A stretch of 64,000 nucleotides of DNA from Micropterix aruncella (GCA_944548615.1 OX155957.1:21372035-21436034); one strand, 5' to 3'. Positions 46,831 to 59,875 are shown, counted from the first letter of the stretch. Translations and numbers: made by a program. Notes: generated by a model from the letters alone, not told the origin.

Positions 46831-46971
46831 TATAGTCAAATTCCCAAGGAGATTTTGTTCTAATACGCGGTGCAAACTCCATTTCAGTAGACTTTTCATT
46901 TTCTACCTACAGTTAAAATGTTTACACCAATAGTCCAATTCACTTTTTCGCATAGTATCTTCCTGATTGTA

Positions 46972-47126
46972 TCATACTGAAGGGGCTAATTCCATATTCT
47001 TGGATCTCGTTTTCTCCCAACGGCTAATTATGTTCAGGGGGTAGCACAGAAGCGCAGATAGAGTTATGAGGCTTCCCGATAAGTAGAAAGATGCGTCGTA
47101 ACTGCCGGTCGCGTCCATGAACATTC
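46972..47126 (-). CDS. MCT-like (SLC16) transporter, last exon
   Basis: Phase 1 to stop, 155 bp, after TTTCCTTACAG. Encodes MFMDATGSYDASFYLSG, which is the usual start of helix 12 in monocarboxylate transporters (D.TG.Y...F...G), helix SLITLSALLCYPLNIISRW, and a short tail to TGA at 46974-46972. Exons 54439-54235, 54047-53862, 52379-51294, 50596-50471 and this one join without phase conflict (1758 bp). Confidence 0.88.
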
Positions 47127-47242
47127 CTGTAAGGAAATAAAAAAATGCTTTAAAAACGGATCTACTATATTAAAAAAAAAAAAACAAAAGTATTTATTCA
47201 GATTTTAGATTGAGATTTTTTATTTCAAATAATGTTCACAAT

Positions 47243-47480
47243 TTAACCCTTCAGGCCTCGGCCCCTCAGCCGATTGACAAGTTGATGTCCCAAAAAATTT
47301 TAGTAAAAATTAGTAAAAAAATTTAATTATGACACTGTCTCACCAAAACATACCCATAATTAAAATAAAACATATTGACATAATAAAACATAATAAAATA
47401 AAACAAATTAAATTAAAACGGGGCCGTCACGCTGAATCGTGTTGTGGCCGATATCAGCCAGTATGGGCTCTAGGGGTTAA
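47243..47480 (+). mobile_element. piggyBac-type MITE, copy 1
   Basis: TTAACCCTTCAGGCCTCGG ... GCTCTAGGGGTTAA: TTAA at both edges (47243-47246, 47477-47480), followed by CCC and GGG, as in piggyBac elements. It is the inverse of 50856-51125. In the last intron of the MCT-like gene. Confidence 0.75.
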
Positions 47481-48261
47481 ACAGTCCTAACTAGGTAATG
47501 TTCTAAGGATGGCTTATACTTTTTTCTGTTACTGTCGATCTCCATTGTAATAAAATTGTTTAAAAAAAATTCATGGATGATGTTATAACTCCATGGAGTG
47601 GCGGGTTTGTCATGGTGGTATGGATTGGTGAGTTATTTTATATGGTCCTTCGTTAATTTATAATTGTTAATTGCCATCGTTCATATTTAGTTATGTGTTA
47701 TTTATAGTTAGTTTAGTTATTGGATAAACCCCAAGCCCAATGAGACAAGTCTCATGATGAGTCAAGCCCATTGAGACAAAACCTGAGGCAAGTCTCTTAT
47801 TTTGTTCGGTAGTGTATGTCATTTATTGTCTCGGATTACCGGATTATCGGAATATGTTCTGAGATTATCAACTTCTTTTAGTTTGTCTTTGTAACAAATC
47901 TCTTTAGTAGTTTTTAGAATATTTCGACATATATTTCTGTAATTTAAGTAGGAATGCTTCTTTACACTGTTGTCTGGGTGTAAATTCATCTTTCTGTGCA
48001 TTTCGTGGTTTCTCTTCATGCTTTTAATAATACCACTGTAATTCATGTTTTAAAGTATATTTACTAATGAGAAACGTGTTGTGTGCATGTATTCTTGGAG
48101 ATGAGATTCTATAGTAGTTCTATGAAAAGAGTGGTAGCTTCATTGATTTCTACTGTGCCGTTAAGCTTTTGCCAGTCTGTATCCTTGATATCTACTTGAA
48201 GTTGCCAAAAGTCTGTTTGTACTATTAAATTAATGTTTTTTTCTATATTTCTATCATGTGT
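47481..48261. other. MCT-like gene intron, no recognised feature
   Basis: AT-rich. AGACAAGTCTCATGATGAGT and GAGACAAAACCTGAGGCAAG are near repeats at 47740-47790. Minus-strand frames at 47819-48046 and 48109-48294 carry no family motif. Confidence 0.3.
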
Positions 48262-48747
48262 ATAACTCAGAAGCTGTATAAGTAAGCGGACCAAGGTCAG
48301 GCCGGTTCGAGCTCTGGTTTTCTCGATCTTTCTCTATGCATCGGAGACATGGACCCTGAAGGCTCGGATACGCATCAAAATCGATGCACTGGAGATGTGG
48401 TGTTGGCGTAAAATGCTAGGATTTCCATGGACAGCACGTTGCACCAACAAATATGTCCTGGAAGAACTCGGCATCCAATAGAGGCTCTCCACCGTATGCA
48501 TGGGAAGGGACCTGCAGTTCTTCGGTCATGTTGCCAGGAGAAACCCAGAGAATCTGGAGAAAATGCTTTCCGCGGGTCAAGTGGAGGGAAGAAGAAGCAG
48601 AGGCAGATCACCGGCCAGATGGAACGACCTCATCAAAGAAGTTACAAAAGGGTCAATACAATCTGAGACCCGCCATGCAGAAAACAGGTCGAAGTGGAGG
48701 AACCTCATAGGCAAACTGTTGTCTAGTGGCCACGATCCTCAGTAATG
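48262..48747 (+). pseudogene. RTE-like LINE, ORF C-terminus
   Basis: One frame runs RALVFSIFLYASETWTLKAR, IDALEMWCWRKMLGFPWTAR, a premature TAG (in GIQ-stop-RLS at 48480), then DLQFFGHVARRNPENLEKML, VEGRRSRGRSPARWNDLIKE and ends KLLSSGHDPQ-TAA. This is the well-conserved C-terminal region of RTE-class endonuclease/reverse transcriptase proteins. Apart from one stop it is open, so it is fairly young. Confidence 0.85.
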
Positions 48748-48769
48748 AGGGAACGACGGAGAATAGATT

Positions 48770-49699
<930 letters not shown>

Positions 49700-49700
<1 letters not shown>

Positions 49701-50350
49701 TCCTGATAGAGAGTTAACAGTGTGATCATACAGATATAATTTGTAACTATTTATATAAGCAATAAGAAATGAACACAACCGATACAATCATTCTAGACGA
49801 ATGCGCAACTAGACCGAACAGCCTGTATTTGGGCATACGAAATATACTGCCTTTGTTTTTTGAGTAGTACTGTCGCTGTTTGACTAATATACTACTTTCA
49901 ATACTAACAATACTAACTAATAAAAATAGTACACATATTTATACAAATATACATGATAAAGGGTTAGTTAAATACACATATACACATATACACATTCAAA
50001 CATAGGTACATACATACATATATGATATACACAAATACACATACATCTACATACACACTTATTTTAAATTATTGTATGAAGCAATTCCATTTCAGTCTGC
50101 ACGACCTACATCGTAAAGCAGCCATTTTATTACTTCTGCCTTAAATAGGTGTACATTTTGAATATTTTTTACTGACTCTTCTAAAGTATTTTAAAAAAAT
50201 GGGGTGATAAAATACAGCTGTCTTTTACTTGAATACTTGTTATTACTTATTTTTAGATTATTGTAATAAACCTTTATTTTAATTAGTATAAGAAAATTTA
50301 TGCAATGCATGCTTTCGTGCAATGCAGCCTGGCGCGAAGTAGGAAACTGA
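49700..50350 (-). pseudogene. LINE 3' remnant with CATA-rich UTR
   Basis: Minus strand: NIQNVHLFKAEVIKWLLYDV resembles the last conserved helix of Jockey-like ORF2 (as in 2398-3185), preceded by broken frames. 49950-50055 is a CATA/CACA-rich low-complexity tract in what would be its 3' UTR. Assignment is tentative. Confidence 0.4.
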
Positions 50351-50470
50351 AAATTTGAAAGACTGAATGCTTTAATTTTTTTTATATATTAGCTATATTT
50401 TAACAATCTGTAAAGATTTTAGAAAAATAAATTGAATTTTAAATTAGTAATATTTCATAATTGTACATAC

Positions 50471-50596
50471 CAGCTATTGGAGCACCGATGCAAGCTGCTA
50501 TTCCCTGGAACAGCATAAGCAGACCGAAGGCGTTTGTCAGTTTTTCGAGACCCATCAGCTCGACGACGAGGATCGAACGCAATGATGCGAAACAAG
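50471..50596 (-). CDS. MCT-like (SLC16) transporter, exon before last
   Basis: Phase 1 to 1, 126 bp, CATTCCAG|CTTGTT to GCTG|GTATGT. Encodes CFASLRSILVVELMGLEKLT, NAFGLLMLFQGIAACIGAPI, AG: helices 10-11 with the typical V..E..G...L.NA.GL....G....GPP.AG pattern of the MCT family. Confidence 0.92.
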
Positions 50597-50855
50597 CTGG
50601 AATGAAAAACGCAATCAATGGTGAAGTATGCGCAAAACTTTTTGTAGGTTGTGCTAGTGACTTTTCTATTATGAAATTACATTTCAGTATAAAGTTTTAC
50701 ATTTCAGTATAAACAGATATCATTTGCAAAAATTCTGGGGCAGATATTGAATGCTTAAATATGGAAAATATTTTATTGTACACATTTGTAACCCATAGAT
50801 TCTTACTTAATATATAGAATCTAAGTTTTAATAATAAGTTAGCAATTCATTCCTC

Positions 50856-51125
50856 TTAACCCCTAGAGCCCCGATTGGCCGATATCGGCCAAAACACGAT
50901 TCAGCGTGACGACCCCGTTTTAATTTTATTTTAATTTAATTTGTTTTATTTTATTATGTTTTATTATGTTAATATATTTTATTTTAATTATGGATACAGT
51001 GGTTTGGCAGTAATTAATGTTTTGGCGAGACAGTGTCATAATTCAATTTTTTAACTAATTTTTACTACAATTTTTTGGGACATCGACTTGTCAATCGGCT
51101 GAGGGGCCGAGGCCTGAAGGGTTAA
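50856..51125 (-). mobile_element. piggyBac-type MITE, copy 2 (inverted)
   Basis: TTAACCCCTAGAGCCC ... GGCCTGAAGGGTTAA with TTAA at both edges (50856-50859, 51122-51125). Shares GCCGATATC, ACACGATTCAGCGTGACG and GTCAATCGGCTGAGGGGCCG with copy 1 in reverse. It lies in the next intron upstream of copy 1, so a transcript carries the two as a 240-nt inverted pair. Confidence 0.75.
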
Positions 51126-51293
51126 TTACAGTAATTGAAAACTGCATATTAGTACAGAAAACGCACGGGGCATCTAATATATGGGCAGCGACTATAGGAA
51201 ATTTAAAGTAATTGCTTCAGGAAAATTCAGGAATAGTTGCTTTATATCGGGAGAAGATATCAGTGAATATCGCTATTTTCGGTAGGTACTCAC

Positions 51294-52379
51294 CGATCGA
51301 TAATCCAAAGATCGCCGAATAAGCGAACTGGTATCCGAGATCCAAACTGAAACCGCTCGCTACGGTAGCGATCCCCCCGATGGTCAAAGCGAGATTGTTG
51401 ATCCACAGCGTGGATACGCGGTCGAACGAAGTAACTACCCCGCACACCACCCTTCCGAGAGTGTTGGCGATGCCGATGGTAGAGACGAGCCAGATCGCAG
51501 ACGACTCATCCACGCCGCCGGCTAGAGCCCGTGCGGTTACGTACATGAACGGAATGAAGAATCCCATCATCGTGAAGAAACCGCTCACCGCTAACAGCAT
51601 AAACGATGGGGATTTTAACAAACTCGTATCCAGCATGGTGGCGATCGTTCGCTTGACGGCTTCCGGGCATATTTTGCACTTTTGCTCCTCGACGACGTCT
51701 TCCTTGGTAACCACATGGGTGACGGACATGTGGTATCCGATGGATGTTCGACTCGTGTACTGCGGCAGTCGCTGCAGGTTACCCTCGAAGAAAATGTCAT
51801 CTCTGTAGAACGGTCGCACGACCGGTTCTGCCACGGTGACCGTCTTTTTACCTTCGCGTTTACCGCTGACGGTGTGTCTACGAGTGCTAGGATCGTACGT
51901 TTCGTTGTCGTTCTCGAGACCGGCGAGGAGCGGCTGCGATTTGTCGGCTTTGACGCTCTCGTTGGACGCTTCGTCGATGGGTTCCTCCTTTTCGACGACG
52001 GGCACCGTGATGTACCTCGGGTGCTTCGGATTCACGAACCCGTTCGTCTTCCCGGCCGACGTCGCCGACAGCCGCCTCGTCAGATTCGACTGACTATTCT
52101 TGAACACTTCGGCGGCCGTCGGGTAGTTTTTGTTGCTGGCTACCCCCATCCAGGTGTGAGGGGACGAGTAAGACTGCACTCGCATCTCCGTCGGTAGCGT
52201 CAGCCCGTACTCGACCTTCTGTTTGAGCTTCATCATGAAGGCTACGTGTTCGTGGAAGATGGTATCTTGCTCTTTGCTCTTCTCGTCTTCTTCTTCTTCG
52301 GACGAGGCGACCAGCGTCACGTGGATCGGTCGAACCGGGCGGAACATGCAGCCGCATAGTCCGCACAGAAGAATGATTC
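51294..52379 (-). CDS. MCT-like (SLC16) transporter, large central exon
   Basis: Phase 1 to 1, 1086 bp, TTTTTCAG|GAATCA to ATCG|GTGAGT. Starts with helix 6 (IILLCGLCGCMFRPV), then a hydrophilic loop of about 200 residues beginning VTLVASSEEEEDEKSKEQD, with PHTWMGVASNKNY, TVPVVEKEEPIDEASNES and KKTVTVAEPVVRPFYRDDIF, then SLLKSPSFMLLAVSGFFTMM, PFMYVTARA and helices 8-10 with IGIANTLGRVVCGVV (the G..N..GR motif of the family). The long cytosolic 6-7 loop is typical of insect MCT-like proteins. The strand opposite is open for long stretches through GC-rich codons; those are shadows. Confidence 0.92.
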
Positions 52380-53861
52380 CTGAAAAAGTAACACTCATAA
52401 AAATAGACTACAATCGAATAGGTTATTGTTACGAGGCTCGCAGGATTACAACAGGATCAAATTATGCGATTGAACTAGTGAATGAATAAAGTGCAAGAGA
52501 ATGCGAAGCGAACCCGTAGAGAACACCATTAGCCACCATACGGTGCTAAAAGCTGAACACTGACAGACACATTGCTGAGAAAACTGGAAGCTTTGAGATA
52601 TACTTCCATCACAAGACACTTCATATGGATAGATATTTATTTTATACCTGTATGTCAGAGGTACAGATTTCTTGGTGCAAACTGGTTCGATACGGTTTTT
52701 CCAGATTTCAATTACATGTTTATTTAGCAAACATTTAAAAATAACCACTAATATTCAATCATAATAAAATTTTAGGAGTGTAAAAAATAATCATCATAAC
52801 ATTTAAAACTAATCTAAGTGTAATAAAAATATTATAATAAAATAGTCTAAGAATAAAAAATAGTAAAACAGTTACAACATCCATAAAATAATCTGTAAAA
52901 TATTTCAATTATCCATGAAATTGGATATTTTCCTCACGTACAATATTTAAATAGTTCAAGAAATAATAATAATTGGTGTGATTGTAATTTCTTTAATTTG
53001 TCAGATCATAAAATATACATATATATATAAAAAGAACCCACATATATAATATAAATATTTTAATTAATAATAAGCAAAGGCATGATCATGTTGCTGAAGC
53101 TTATATGGTAATTCAAGACAAGACAAACTAAGACAGTCTTCATTTTGGCAAGGAGACAATTCTGTTAGAAGACAATTCATGTAACAAGTAAATATATTAA
53201 AAAGAATAAAAAATCCGACTGCCGTTACAGAAAGAAAACTATATATTTTTTGTGTAACGTTTTTTTAAATGAAATAGTTGTGATTTATGTATTTATCCAT
53301 ATAGATAGATAGATGCATATTTCTGGAATGTACTCAATCAGACCTCTCATTTGACACTAAACAAGATATATTTATGTCAATTTATTGACATTTGGACATT
53401 TAGACAAACTACTTACTTGGTATTTGGACAGTTAAGGTACCCTATACCACTTGGGATGACATAAAGATTCTAACAATGCCGCACACTTCTAAATCAGTTC
53501 AAGCGATTAGAAGTCACGGTGGAATAAAGAAACGGAAAACATACATAGATGAACCCTGAACACATTACACTCCTTTTTTGTTGGACAGTCGTGTAAAAAG
53601 GACGTAGGATATAAATAATATAAATATTAAAAATAATGAATAGCAAATTCATGATGACGTTGCTGAAGTTTATATGGGATATGAAGCTGAAGCTTCGTAT
53701 GGAAATGATAAAAAACACAAGGCAGTGGAACCAATTAGAAGACAGGAGAACAATTAGAAGACAATTTATATTAAAAACATATAGGGGTAAAATTCGCTAA
53801 GGATTGAGCACCGATTAAAAAGATACGAGAACAATTCGATAGTAAAGCAATGTGAACGTAC
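52380..53861. other. MCT-like gene intron, AT-rich
   Basis: No transposon end or coding exon recognised. GTTGCTGAAG.TTATATGG recurs at about 53090-53110 and 53661-53680, with GAAGACAATT nearby both times, suggesting a diverged local duplication. Frames at 52446-52748 and 53494-53718 show no motif. Confidence 0.3.
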
Positions 53862-54047
53862 CTCCATGGATGAGGATTGTGGCTCTCCAGCCAACTCTCC
53901 TGATGAGGTTAGTCGTTAAAGGGGCGAAGATGAAGGTTCCAACGCCAGATCCACACATGGCGAGCCCAGTCGCCAGACCCCTCCAGCGCTCGAAGTAGAA
54001 GCCGACAGTGATGACAGCCGGCATGTAAATTAGACAGAATCCAAGAC
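53862..54047 (-). CDS. MCT-like (SLC16) transporter, second visible exon
   Basis: Phase 1 to 1, 186 bp, TTTTCGCAG|GTCTTG to GGAG|GTACGT. Encodes LGFCLIYMPAVITVGFYFER, WRGLATGLAMCGSGVGTF: the family signature of helix 4-5 (P......YF..RR.LA.GLA..G...G), followed by APLTTNLIRRVGWRATILIH. This is the exon that best fixes the MCT family. Confidence 0.94.
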
Positions 54048-54234
54048 CTGCGAAAAAGACGCTAAGGTTAGCCGTAAGATATTGCTTCAACGCAATAAGT
54101 TCGCAAATTTGTTAGATTAAATAAAGCGTTTTATTATTATATCGATGACGGATTTTATCGACTGCAGATTCAGGCCAACTTGTATGATTTATGGCAACAC
54201 TTGTTTTGACCCAAAAGTGATCTGATCTACTAAC

Positions 54235-54439
54235 CTCCAATGACGCCATAGCTGAAGCATAGGTACTCGACGCTGGTGGCAAAGTACGAGACGGCGAAGG
54301 CTGCTCCTCCTAGTAAAGATCCAGCGATGCAGACCACGCGGAAGCCATACCGGTTGGCGAGCCCTGACACGAACGGACCGGCCACCAAGTAGAAGCCAGA
54401 AAGCAAGGAGCTCACCAACGCCACCTGCGCCTTGCTGAC
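54235..54439 (-). CDS. MCT-like (SLC16) transporter, first visible exon (5' partial)
   Basis: Phase 0 to 1, 205 bp, ATTTTCACAG|GTCAGC to TTGGAG|GTTAGT. Encodes SKAQVALVSSLLSGFYLVAG (helix 2), GPFVSGLANRYGFRVVCIAG with the RYG.R loop motif between helices 2 and 3, SLLGGAAFAVSYFATSVEYL, then YGVIG. Helix 1 with the family DGG.GW motif is missing. I searched the minus strand up to 64000 and did not find it, so it is probably beyond the window. MCTs carry monocarboxylates or related small molecules, often with protons; the substrate here is unknown. Confidence 0.9.
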
Positions 54440-56837
54440 CTGTGAAAATAAATAAAAAACTTGGACTTGGAAAAAACTATGGAAATACAGAAATACCGTC
54501 AAACTTTTTAACGGATCCATAGCAGGAAACATCGACAAAACGGAGAAAAATATACTAGAGGTTACACTAAAGAAACATCAACAGATCAATGCTCATGGAG
54601 TTCTTTCACCGATCCAAAATTTTGATATTCATCAAGATTTCTGAAGTTTGCGTAAAATCAGGTTTTCTTCGGTTTGTAGTCGTGTCCTCGCTGATGCTCA
54701 TAGTTCAGCATGAAGATGATTCCACTCAAGGCAACTATGAAATTCGTTTAGGATCTGCAATCTTCGGAGCTTTTTTGTATAATCCAGCTTTCTAAAACCC
54801 ATTGGCATCTGCGCTGCTGTTTTTAAAGAACGCCCTGGTCTTTCACATAGTAAGGATTTCAGATCTGGAATCCAAACTCTAATAATGGTATGAAATACTG
54901 GAATAATTTTAGACGAGGTACATAATAACTTGTCTGAGGGATGTGGGGTTTTGCCAATTCGCAATTAATGTGCAGCCACTCAAAAAGAACTCAATCCAGC
55001 AGTGCACTTTAGCGAGGTGAGAAGAATACCTACTAGCTAAAAACACCATGATTTTAATAAATATCATTAAATAAAAGCGATTTCATTAAATAAAATCGCT
55101 TGGCTACAGTGTTTTTAACACGCTTTTATTAGGTCGACCTGTATGTAACTATGTAATGGAATCTAAGGTAACTATAATTTAACCATCTTCCAAAGATTGT
55201 AGCGTCATGAAAATTGGCAGCTGTATGTAGTTCTGATGACAATACAATAATATGGTACTGTCGAACTGATCTGATGATGGAGTCGGAAGATATGAACTGG
55301 AACTTCATGATGGAACATCGTATCATAGCTGTGTTTGGGACTTTGACCACGATTAGGTTTCAAGGTCTGATGATGTGGTTTTTACGTGCATATTTTTGTG
55401 TTTTTTACGTTTTTTTAAAACTATTCATTTATTTATACCAGGATAACTTGCTAGCTAGACTCTTAAACCAAGTGGGCTAGAGAATATAGGACGAGCAAAT
55501 CATGATTGGTCTCCTTAGCCCTCGGATTATTCTTGAATATTTAGCAAGCCATATTTGTCTATAGTTTTCACACATAATCAAGCGATCTAATAAATATAAT
55601 ATATTACAAATATTTTGCTAGCTGAAAGCGACAGTGGATTATCTTACAGAAACTAGTTTTGAGATGAACGCATTTTTAGTTTTGCATAAGTTCTAACTTT
55701 ATTACATATTTTTATTTAAAATTCAAATCAGGATTTTTATAGACGGGATACCTACTCATCTACTTGCATTAATTGTTTTGCAAAATTTAAAAACTAATTT
55801 TGATGGTTAAGGTTATGAAAATCTGAAACACTCAGAAATGGCTAAATAATTATCTTAGTAAGGTGGAATGACCCATGATTCATTTAATACAACAGTGGGT
55901 TGTATTTCAAATTGCATAAATAACTCAATGTTGCCTTTACCTTTCGCGATTTTTTAATGGATTAGTGGGTTGTGTTTGAAATTGCATAAATATCTCAGTG
56001 TTGCATAATTTTAGACGATAACATTTTATTTAATTTGATTTATTCAGGAATTTTACAAAAAATAGCTTAAAAATCCATTATACCTATAAATGTTGCCTTA
56101 TGTAAATCTAACAGTCAACACTGAGTTATCGTGATAAGGTGGGATTTCCTTTTTCAGGAAAACAACTATTGTCTTGGATAAAGCTCGTGTTACTTGACAT
56201 TTCTGTATTTTTGGCAGATAACCCACTGTCGATTTCAGCTAGCGATTTATCAAGAATCAACGCCCTGTTGGTAGGAGAGTATGAGACATATATTTCTGAA
56301 TGTTTACGCTCTATTACAGTCTTTCAGAAACATAAAATTGACACTTGATGGTCGTCAGTGATCAGGTGAGTTGCAGATATTGTATCTACTCTACACTTTG
56401 GCTGATATCATTCAGGAAGATCCCGATTTAGAAAATAGGTCACATCGACGCGTACACGGTCGAAAATTGACTTGAATTCAGGAATACGTCGTACTTCCCA
56501 CGCGTAATTAGACCAAAGTGAAAACAGCTAAAGCTTGGATTTCCTATAGGACGTGGCGTGGCTAAAGGGAGAAGAGATACAGCTACCCCATCATATGCTG
56601 GCTTGCTGCCTGGTTCAATGCAATCGCTTTCGTTTCTATGCTTTCCCGGCTTGTAGGAATGCGTTCTTCCAGAAATTAACAATATTCATGTTTATTTACC
56701 TACTTGATTTTAAACTAATAGGCGACAGCGGCAAACGAAAGCTTTTACAATTTTACTATATGAAAACAGGGACGAGTTGGGTGGTATCATTGATTATACT
56801 CGTATATCGTATTATATTGTTCATAAAGTGCGAGCCT
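54440..56837. other. intron or intergenic DNA, unclassified
   Basis: No exon recognised. 55893-55937 and 55964-56006 are near copies (AGTGGGTTGT..TT..AAATTGCATAAATA.CTCA.TGTTGC). Frames at 54698-54964 (minus), 55214-55480 and 56139-56348 (plus) have no motif I can name. AAAATCGCTT/AAGCGATTT pairs near 55075-55100 form a small stem. Confidence 0.35.
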
Positions 56838-58225
56838 GGGTAGGACTCTGGCCTTATGGTTAGTTTCCCCTGGGAATCAACCTTCTGGAGCTTCTGGACG
56901 GTCTACGCACTGTGCGGCATAAGCCAATCGATTGCACACTCTGACTAACAGTCGGGGGAGTCTGGAAGCAGTACTATTTCCTATAGAGCGGGGGTGGCTG
57001 CGGACCTTATTATTTGTTGAGTGAAGCTTTTCTAAGGTCCTTATGAGCCTTGTAACACTGCGACCATTGCTGATCTATTGTGTTCGCCACCTACCATAGA
57101 TCTGCGCTAAGCCTCGTGTCATTTAAGAACCGCAGCAGGCTTTTGGCGCCAGATTGTTTTACCTCCTCAGGTTGGAAGTAGTGACCACCCAAGTGGGTGT
57201 ATCTTTTACGCATCAGCGGGCCACACTCACACATGAGGTGCTGGGGAGTTTCTTCTGCCCCTTGGCAGAACCTGCACATTTTTGTGTCTCTGAGTTTGAG
57301 GTTGAACATGTGTTTGTTCAGGCCACAATGCCCCGTGAGCGCCCTCACCAGTATGCGTAGATTGTTCCCATTTAGCGATAAGGCCTCACGGGCCGTCTTA
57401 CGGTCGTAAGCCTTAATAAGCGCTTTGGAATGATTCAACCCTGGCGTGTTGTTCCAGTGGTTGGCGGATTGTTCTAAACACATTTGTTTGAGAATTAGGT
57501 TTGCAAGGCTTTTTGGTACGCCACAGGAAGGTTCAGGGCCGTATAACGTTCCCTTTGCTCCCGTCCTAGCAAGTTCGTCGGCTTTTTCATTTCCGTCGAT
57601 TCCTGCATGGCCGGGAACCCATCTTAGAATTACCCTGTTCTTTTCGCCCAGGGAATTCAGCAGTGATATGCAGTTTTGCACTAGCTTTGAATTAATGGTA
57701 TTCGAGGCCAGTGCCATAAGAGCTGCTTTGCTATCCGAGTGGATATAGATACGGTGGTTGGCGTAGTCCTTTTGGAGGTTGATATCCGCACATTCAATAA
57801 TGGCGTAAACCTCCGGACCTTACGGCTGCGGACCTTACGGCGACTGCTCGTGAAACGACCATCGGCTACCCGATCCTGGGTGAACAGTCGGGCAAAGAGT
57901 GCCGTGGTCCGCGATAGATTCCGTATTATACACCGTTTCACCGCTTCGTAAGGGAGAGGACCGCGCAAGCGACCTCGAACTCGTAACCAATCGAGAGACT
58001 GGAGTAATCTGGTCGCATTTGGAAGTAAGGGCGTGAGTGTAAGCCCGCTGGGTAACACTCCTGGCTATCTCGCGGTTAAGGCGTTGGCCTCTTACGGGTT
58101 TGTGGCGGAGCTAGACGGTGGACTGTTTTTGTCCTAAGTCTTCTGCGCTCACTCCAGGGAGATAGAACGACTAATCGTTAAAACTTCCTGAGGTGACGGG
58201 CTCGCCAGCTGTAGTCGACACCTCT
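56838..58225 (+). repeat. RepB copy 7, split by a LINE
   Basis: 56838-57009 begins AAGTGCGAGCCTGGGTAGGA and runs to GGGGGTGGCTGCGGACCTTA; after the LINE, 57838-58225 resumes CGGCGACTGCTCGTGAAACG ... GCCGTGGTCCGCGATAGATT ... GTAGTCGACACCTCTAG. Joined, it equals the RepB unit without its first 100-140 bp. A possible short target duplication is TTGTTCA (about 56829) / TTGCTCA (about 58227). Confidence 0.75.
57010..57823 (-). mobile_element. LINE fragment with RNase H domain, inside RepB
   Basis: Flanked by the 14-nt duplication GGCTGCGGACCTTA (56996-57009 and 57824-57837). From its 5' truncation the minus strand is open for about 240 codons: VYAIIECADI (catalytic Glu), IYIHSDSKAALMAL (catalytic Asp), ILRWVPGHAGIDGNEKADEL (His and last Asp of RNase HI), then a C-terminal knuckle MCRFCQGAEETPQHLMCECG and stop at 57093-57091. 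RNase H placed after the RT identifies an I/R1/Loa-group LINE. The frame is undamaged, so the insertion is young. Confidence 0.88.
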
Positions 58226-58309
58226 AGTTGCTCAATGCCGTACTACGATTTGGCATCTAGGATTTTACTACGAAGAGCAACATGGCAATCATAGTTTTAA
58301 AAATTGATT

Positions 58310-58980
58310 AATATTCACTTATGTTCAATATGGCGGCGCACTTTAGATGGCGCTCTAAACACGCCTATACTACAGTATACCAACCAGTAGGTTTACTCTC
58401 GACCTACAGGGCAATACGAGAAGAGGGTGCGAGGAATGTGGGCAGAGGGGTACGTCTCCACGAGCGCCTTTGGTTAGCGTTACGCACAGGTAAAGGCTGG
58501 CGACATTTTTCGAATGTTTGCATATATAAATAAAATAATAATATAATAACTAATGAATTTTGAATTCATAGCTTATATTATTTTAATATTATTTATATAA
58601 AGATGTCATTTTTTAAAATGTGGTATACAGGTTTCAATAAGTAATAAATACGAACTTTAATATTCAGATAGACGAATACATGACATTCTAACTCTCCGTA
58701 TTTTTTTCTGTGATGTAAATCAGCCTATATAAAAAATGCGATAGATGGCACTAATATTTGAATGTTGCTATTGTTATCATTGGTTAAATTATTGGATTTT
58801 TCATAATCAATCAGTCATCTATAAAAAAAATATATATCAATATTATTATAGATGGTTAAATACATTGCTTAGTTTGGCCATCAATGCTATCAGCGCTCTC
58901 TGCATTTCGTCGTTTCAGACGCGTTGCCAAATCATGCTATGGAGTTAAGCAATTATTGATATATATATGTACGATCAATG
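58310..58980 (+). repeat. family F repeat, plus copy
   Basis: Landmarks: TTCAATATGGCGGCGCACTT, AGATGGCGCTCTAAAC, CTAACTCTCCGTATTT, CAGCCTATATAAAAAATGCG, ATAGATGGCACTAATATTTG, TTATAGATGG and GCTATGGAGTTAAGCAAT. The reverse complement of most of it lies at 62050-63050 and a shorter plus-sense version at 60850-61110. Unclassified, non-coding. Confidence 0.65.
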
Positions 58981-58995
58981 GTTGTGTGTTAATAA

Positions 58996-59101
58996 GGGGC
59001 CCGACACACTGGGCCTACGTACGCAACGTATGCAACGCATGATGACATCTGACCCTTGAATTTAGATGCAAGCTGTGTCTGCACGTTGCGTACCGGACCC
59101 C
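58996..59101. mobile_element. 106-bp palindromic MITE, TSD TAA
   Basis: GGGGCCCGACACACTG at the left; from the right GGGGTCCGGTACGCAACGT, and the left also has GTACGCAACGT, so the ends fold on each other. Flanked by TAA (58993-58995 and 59102-59104), the PIF/Harbinger trinucleotide. Confidence 0.7.
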
Positions 59102-59131
59102 TAAATGTGATGTTAGAAACGTATGGGTGTC

Positions 59132-59300
59132 TGTGGTACGTGACATGGTAAGAACATAATAGCGACGGGAATGCTTTACCGTGTTCTTCTGATACTATGG
59201 TAATATGTGTTTTTCGTAGTGGATAGTGCGTGACGTGGTAAGAACATAAGACGGGAATGCTTTACCGTGTTCTACTGATATTATGGTAATATGTGTTTTT
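59132..59300 (+). repeat. tandem duplication, unit about 82-84 bp
   Basis: Two adjacent copies share GTAAGAACATAA, GACGGGAATGCTTTACCGTG, TTCT.CTGATA and TATGGTAATATGTGTTTTTC. The second copy lacks a few bases (ATAGCGACGGG is ATAAGACGGG). Confidence 0.8.
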
Positions 59301-59875
59301 CGTTGGATAGAGTATTCCAGGAGTAGCTTCATGACATTTCTGATCTTAAAGCCAGAACCAGGTCGCAACCTAGCTAACGCTTGTGAAAAATCAGCGTTTA
59401 GCAAAGCTGTTTTAGTTACCATAATATTGCCCCATTAATACAAACAGGTTGTTTCGTTCCGGAAATTTAATACGATCTATTTTTAGAAATGAATAAAATA
59501 ACAACCATAATAAATATGTATAATAAGCAGACAGACCTATTCAAACAAAACGACATTTATCATTATTGTTTCGCCAGCAACTTAAACTAATATCACGCTC
59601 TCTTAACCTCGATCTTGACCGTGGAATATACGATATTATAGCGATTGTTCTCTCAAAAACAATGACAATCAATATTGGATCGAAGTAGGTAGCTCTACGT
59701 ATATTGCTAATCTGATTTTTGAGCACTTTGGTTTGTGATGTGATGATCAGTCATCGACCTGTGACTTTCTGACTTGGATTCTTACGACTCAGAGATGATG
59801 CAGAGATGAAAACTTGCTCAAAGTCCCCGCTGTTTTCCCTTTTACTTTCCCGCCCCACTAACCGACCAAGAGGAA

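Noticed and set aside
51380..52197. 142- and 171-aa plus-strand frames opposite the MCT-like exon
   Set aside because: Antisense shadows of GC-rich codons; no motifs and no splice context.
59195..59422. First exon of the MCT-like gene
   Set aside because: The minus-strand frame starts with Met but has no DGG.GW motif or membrane helix and overlaps a tandem duplication.
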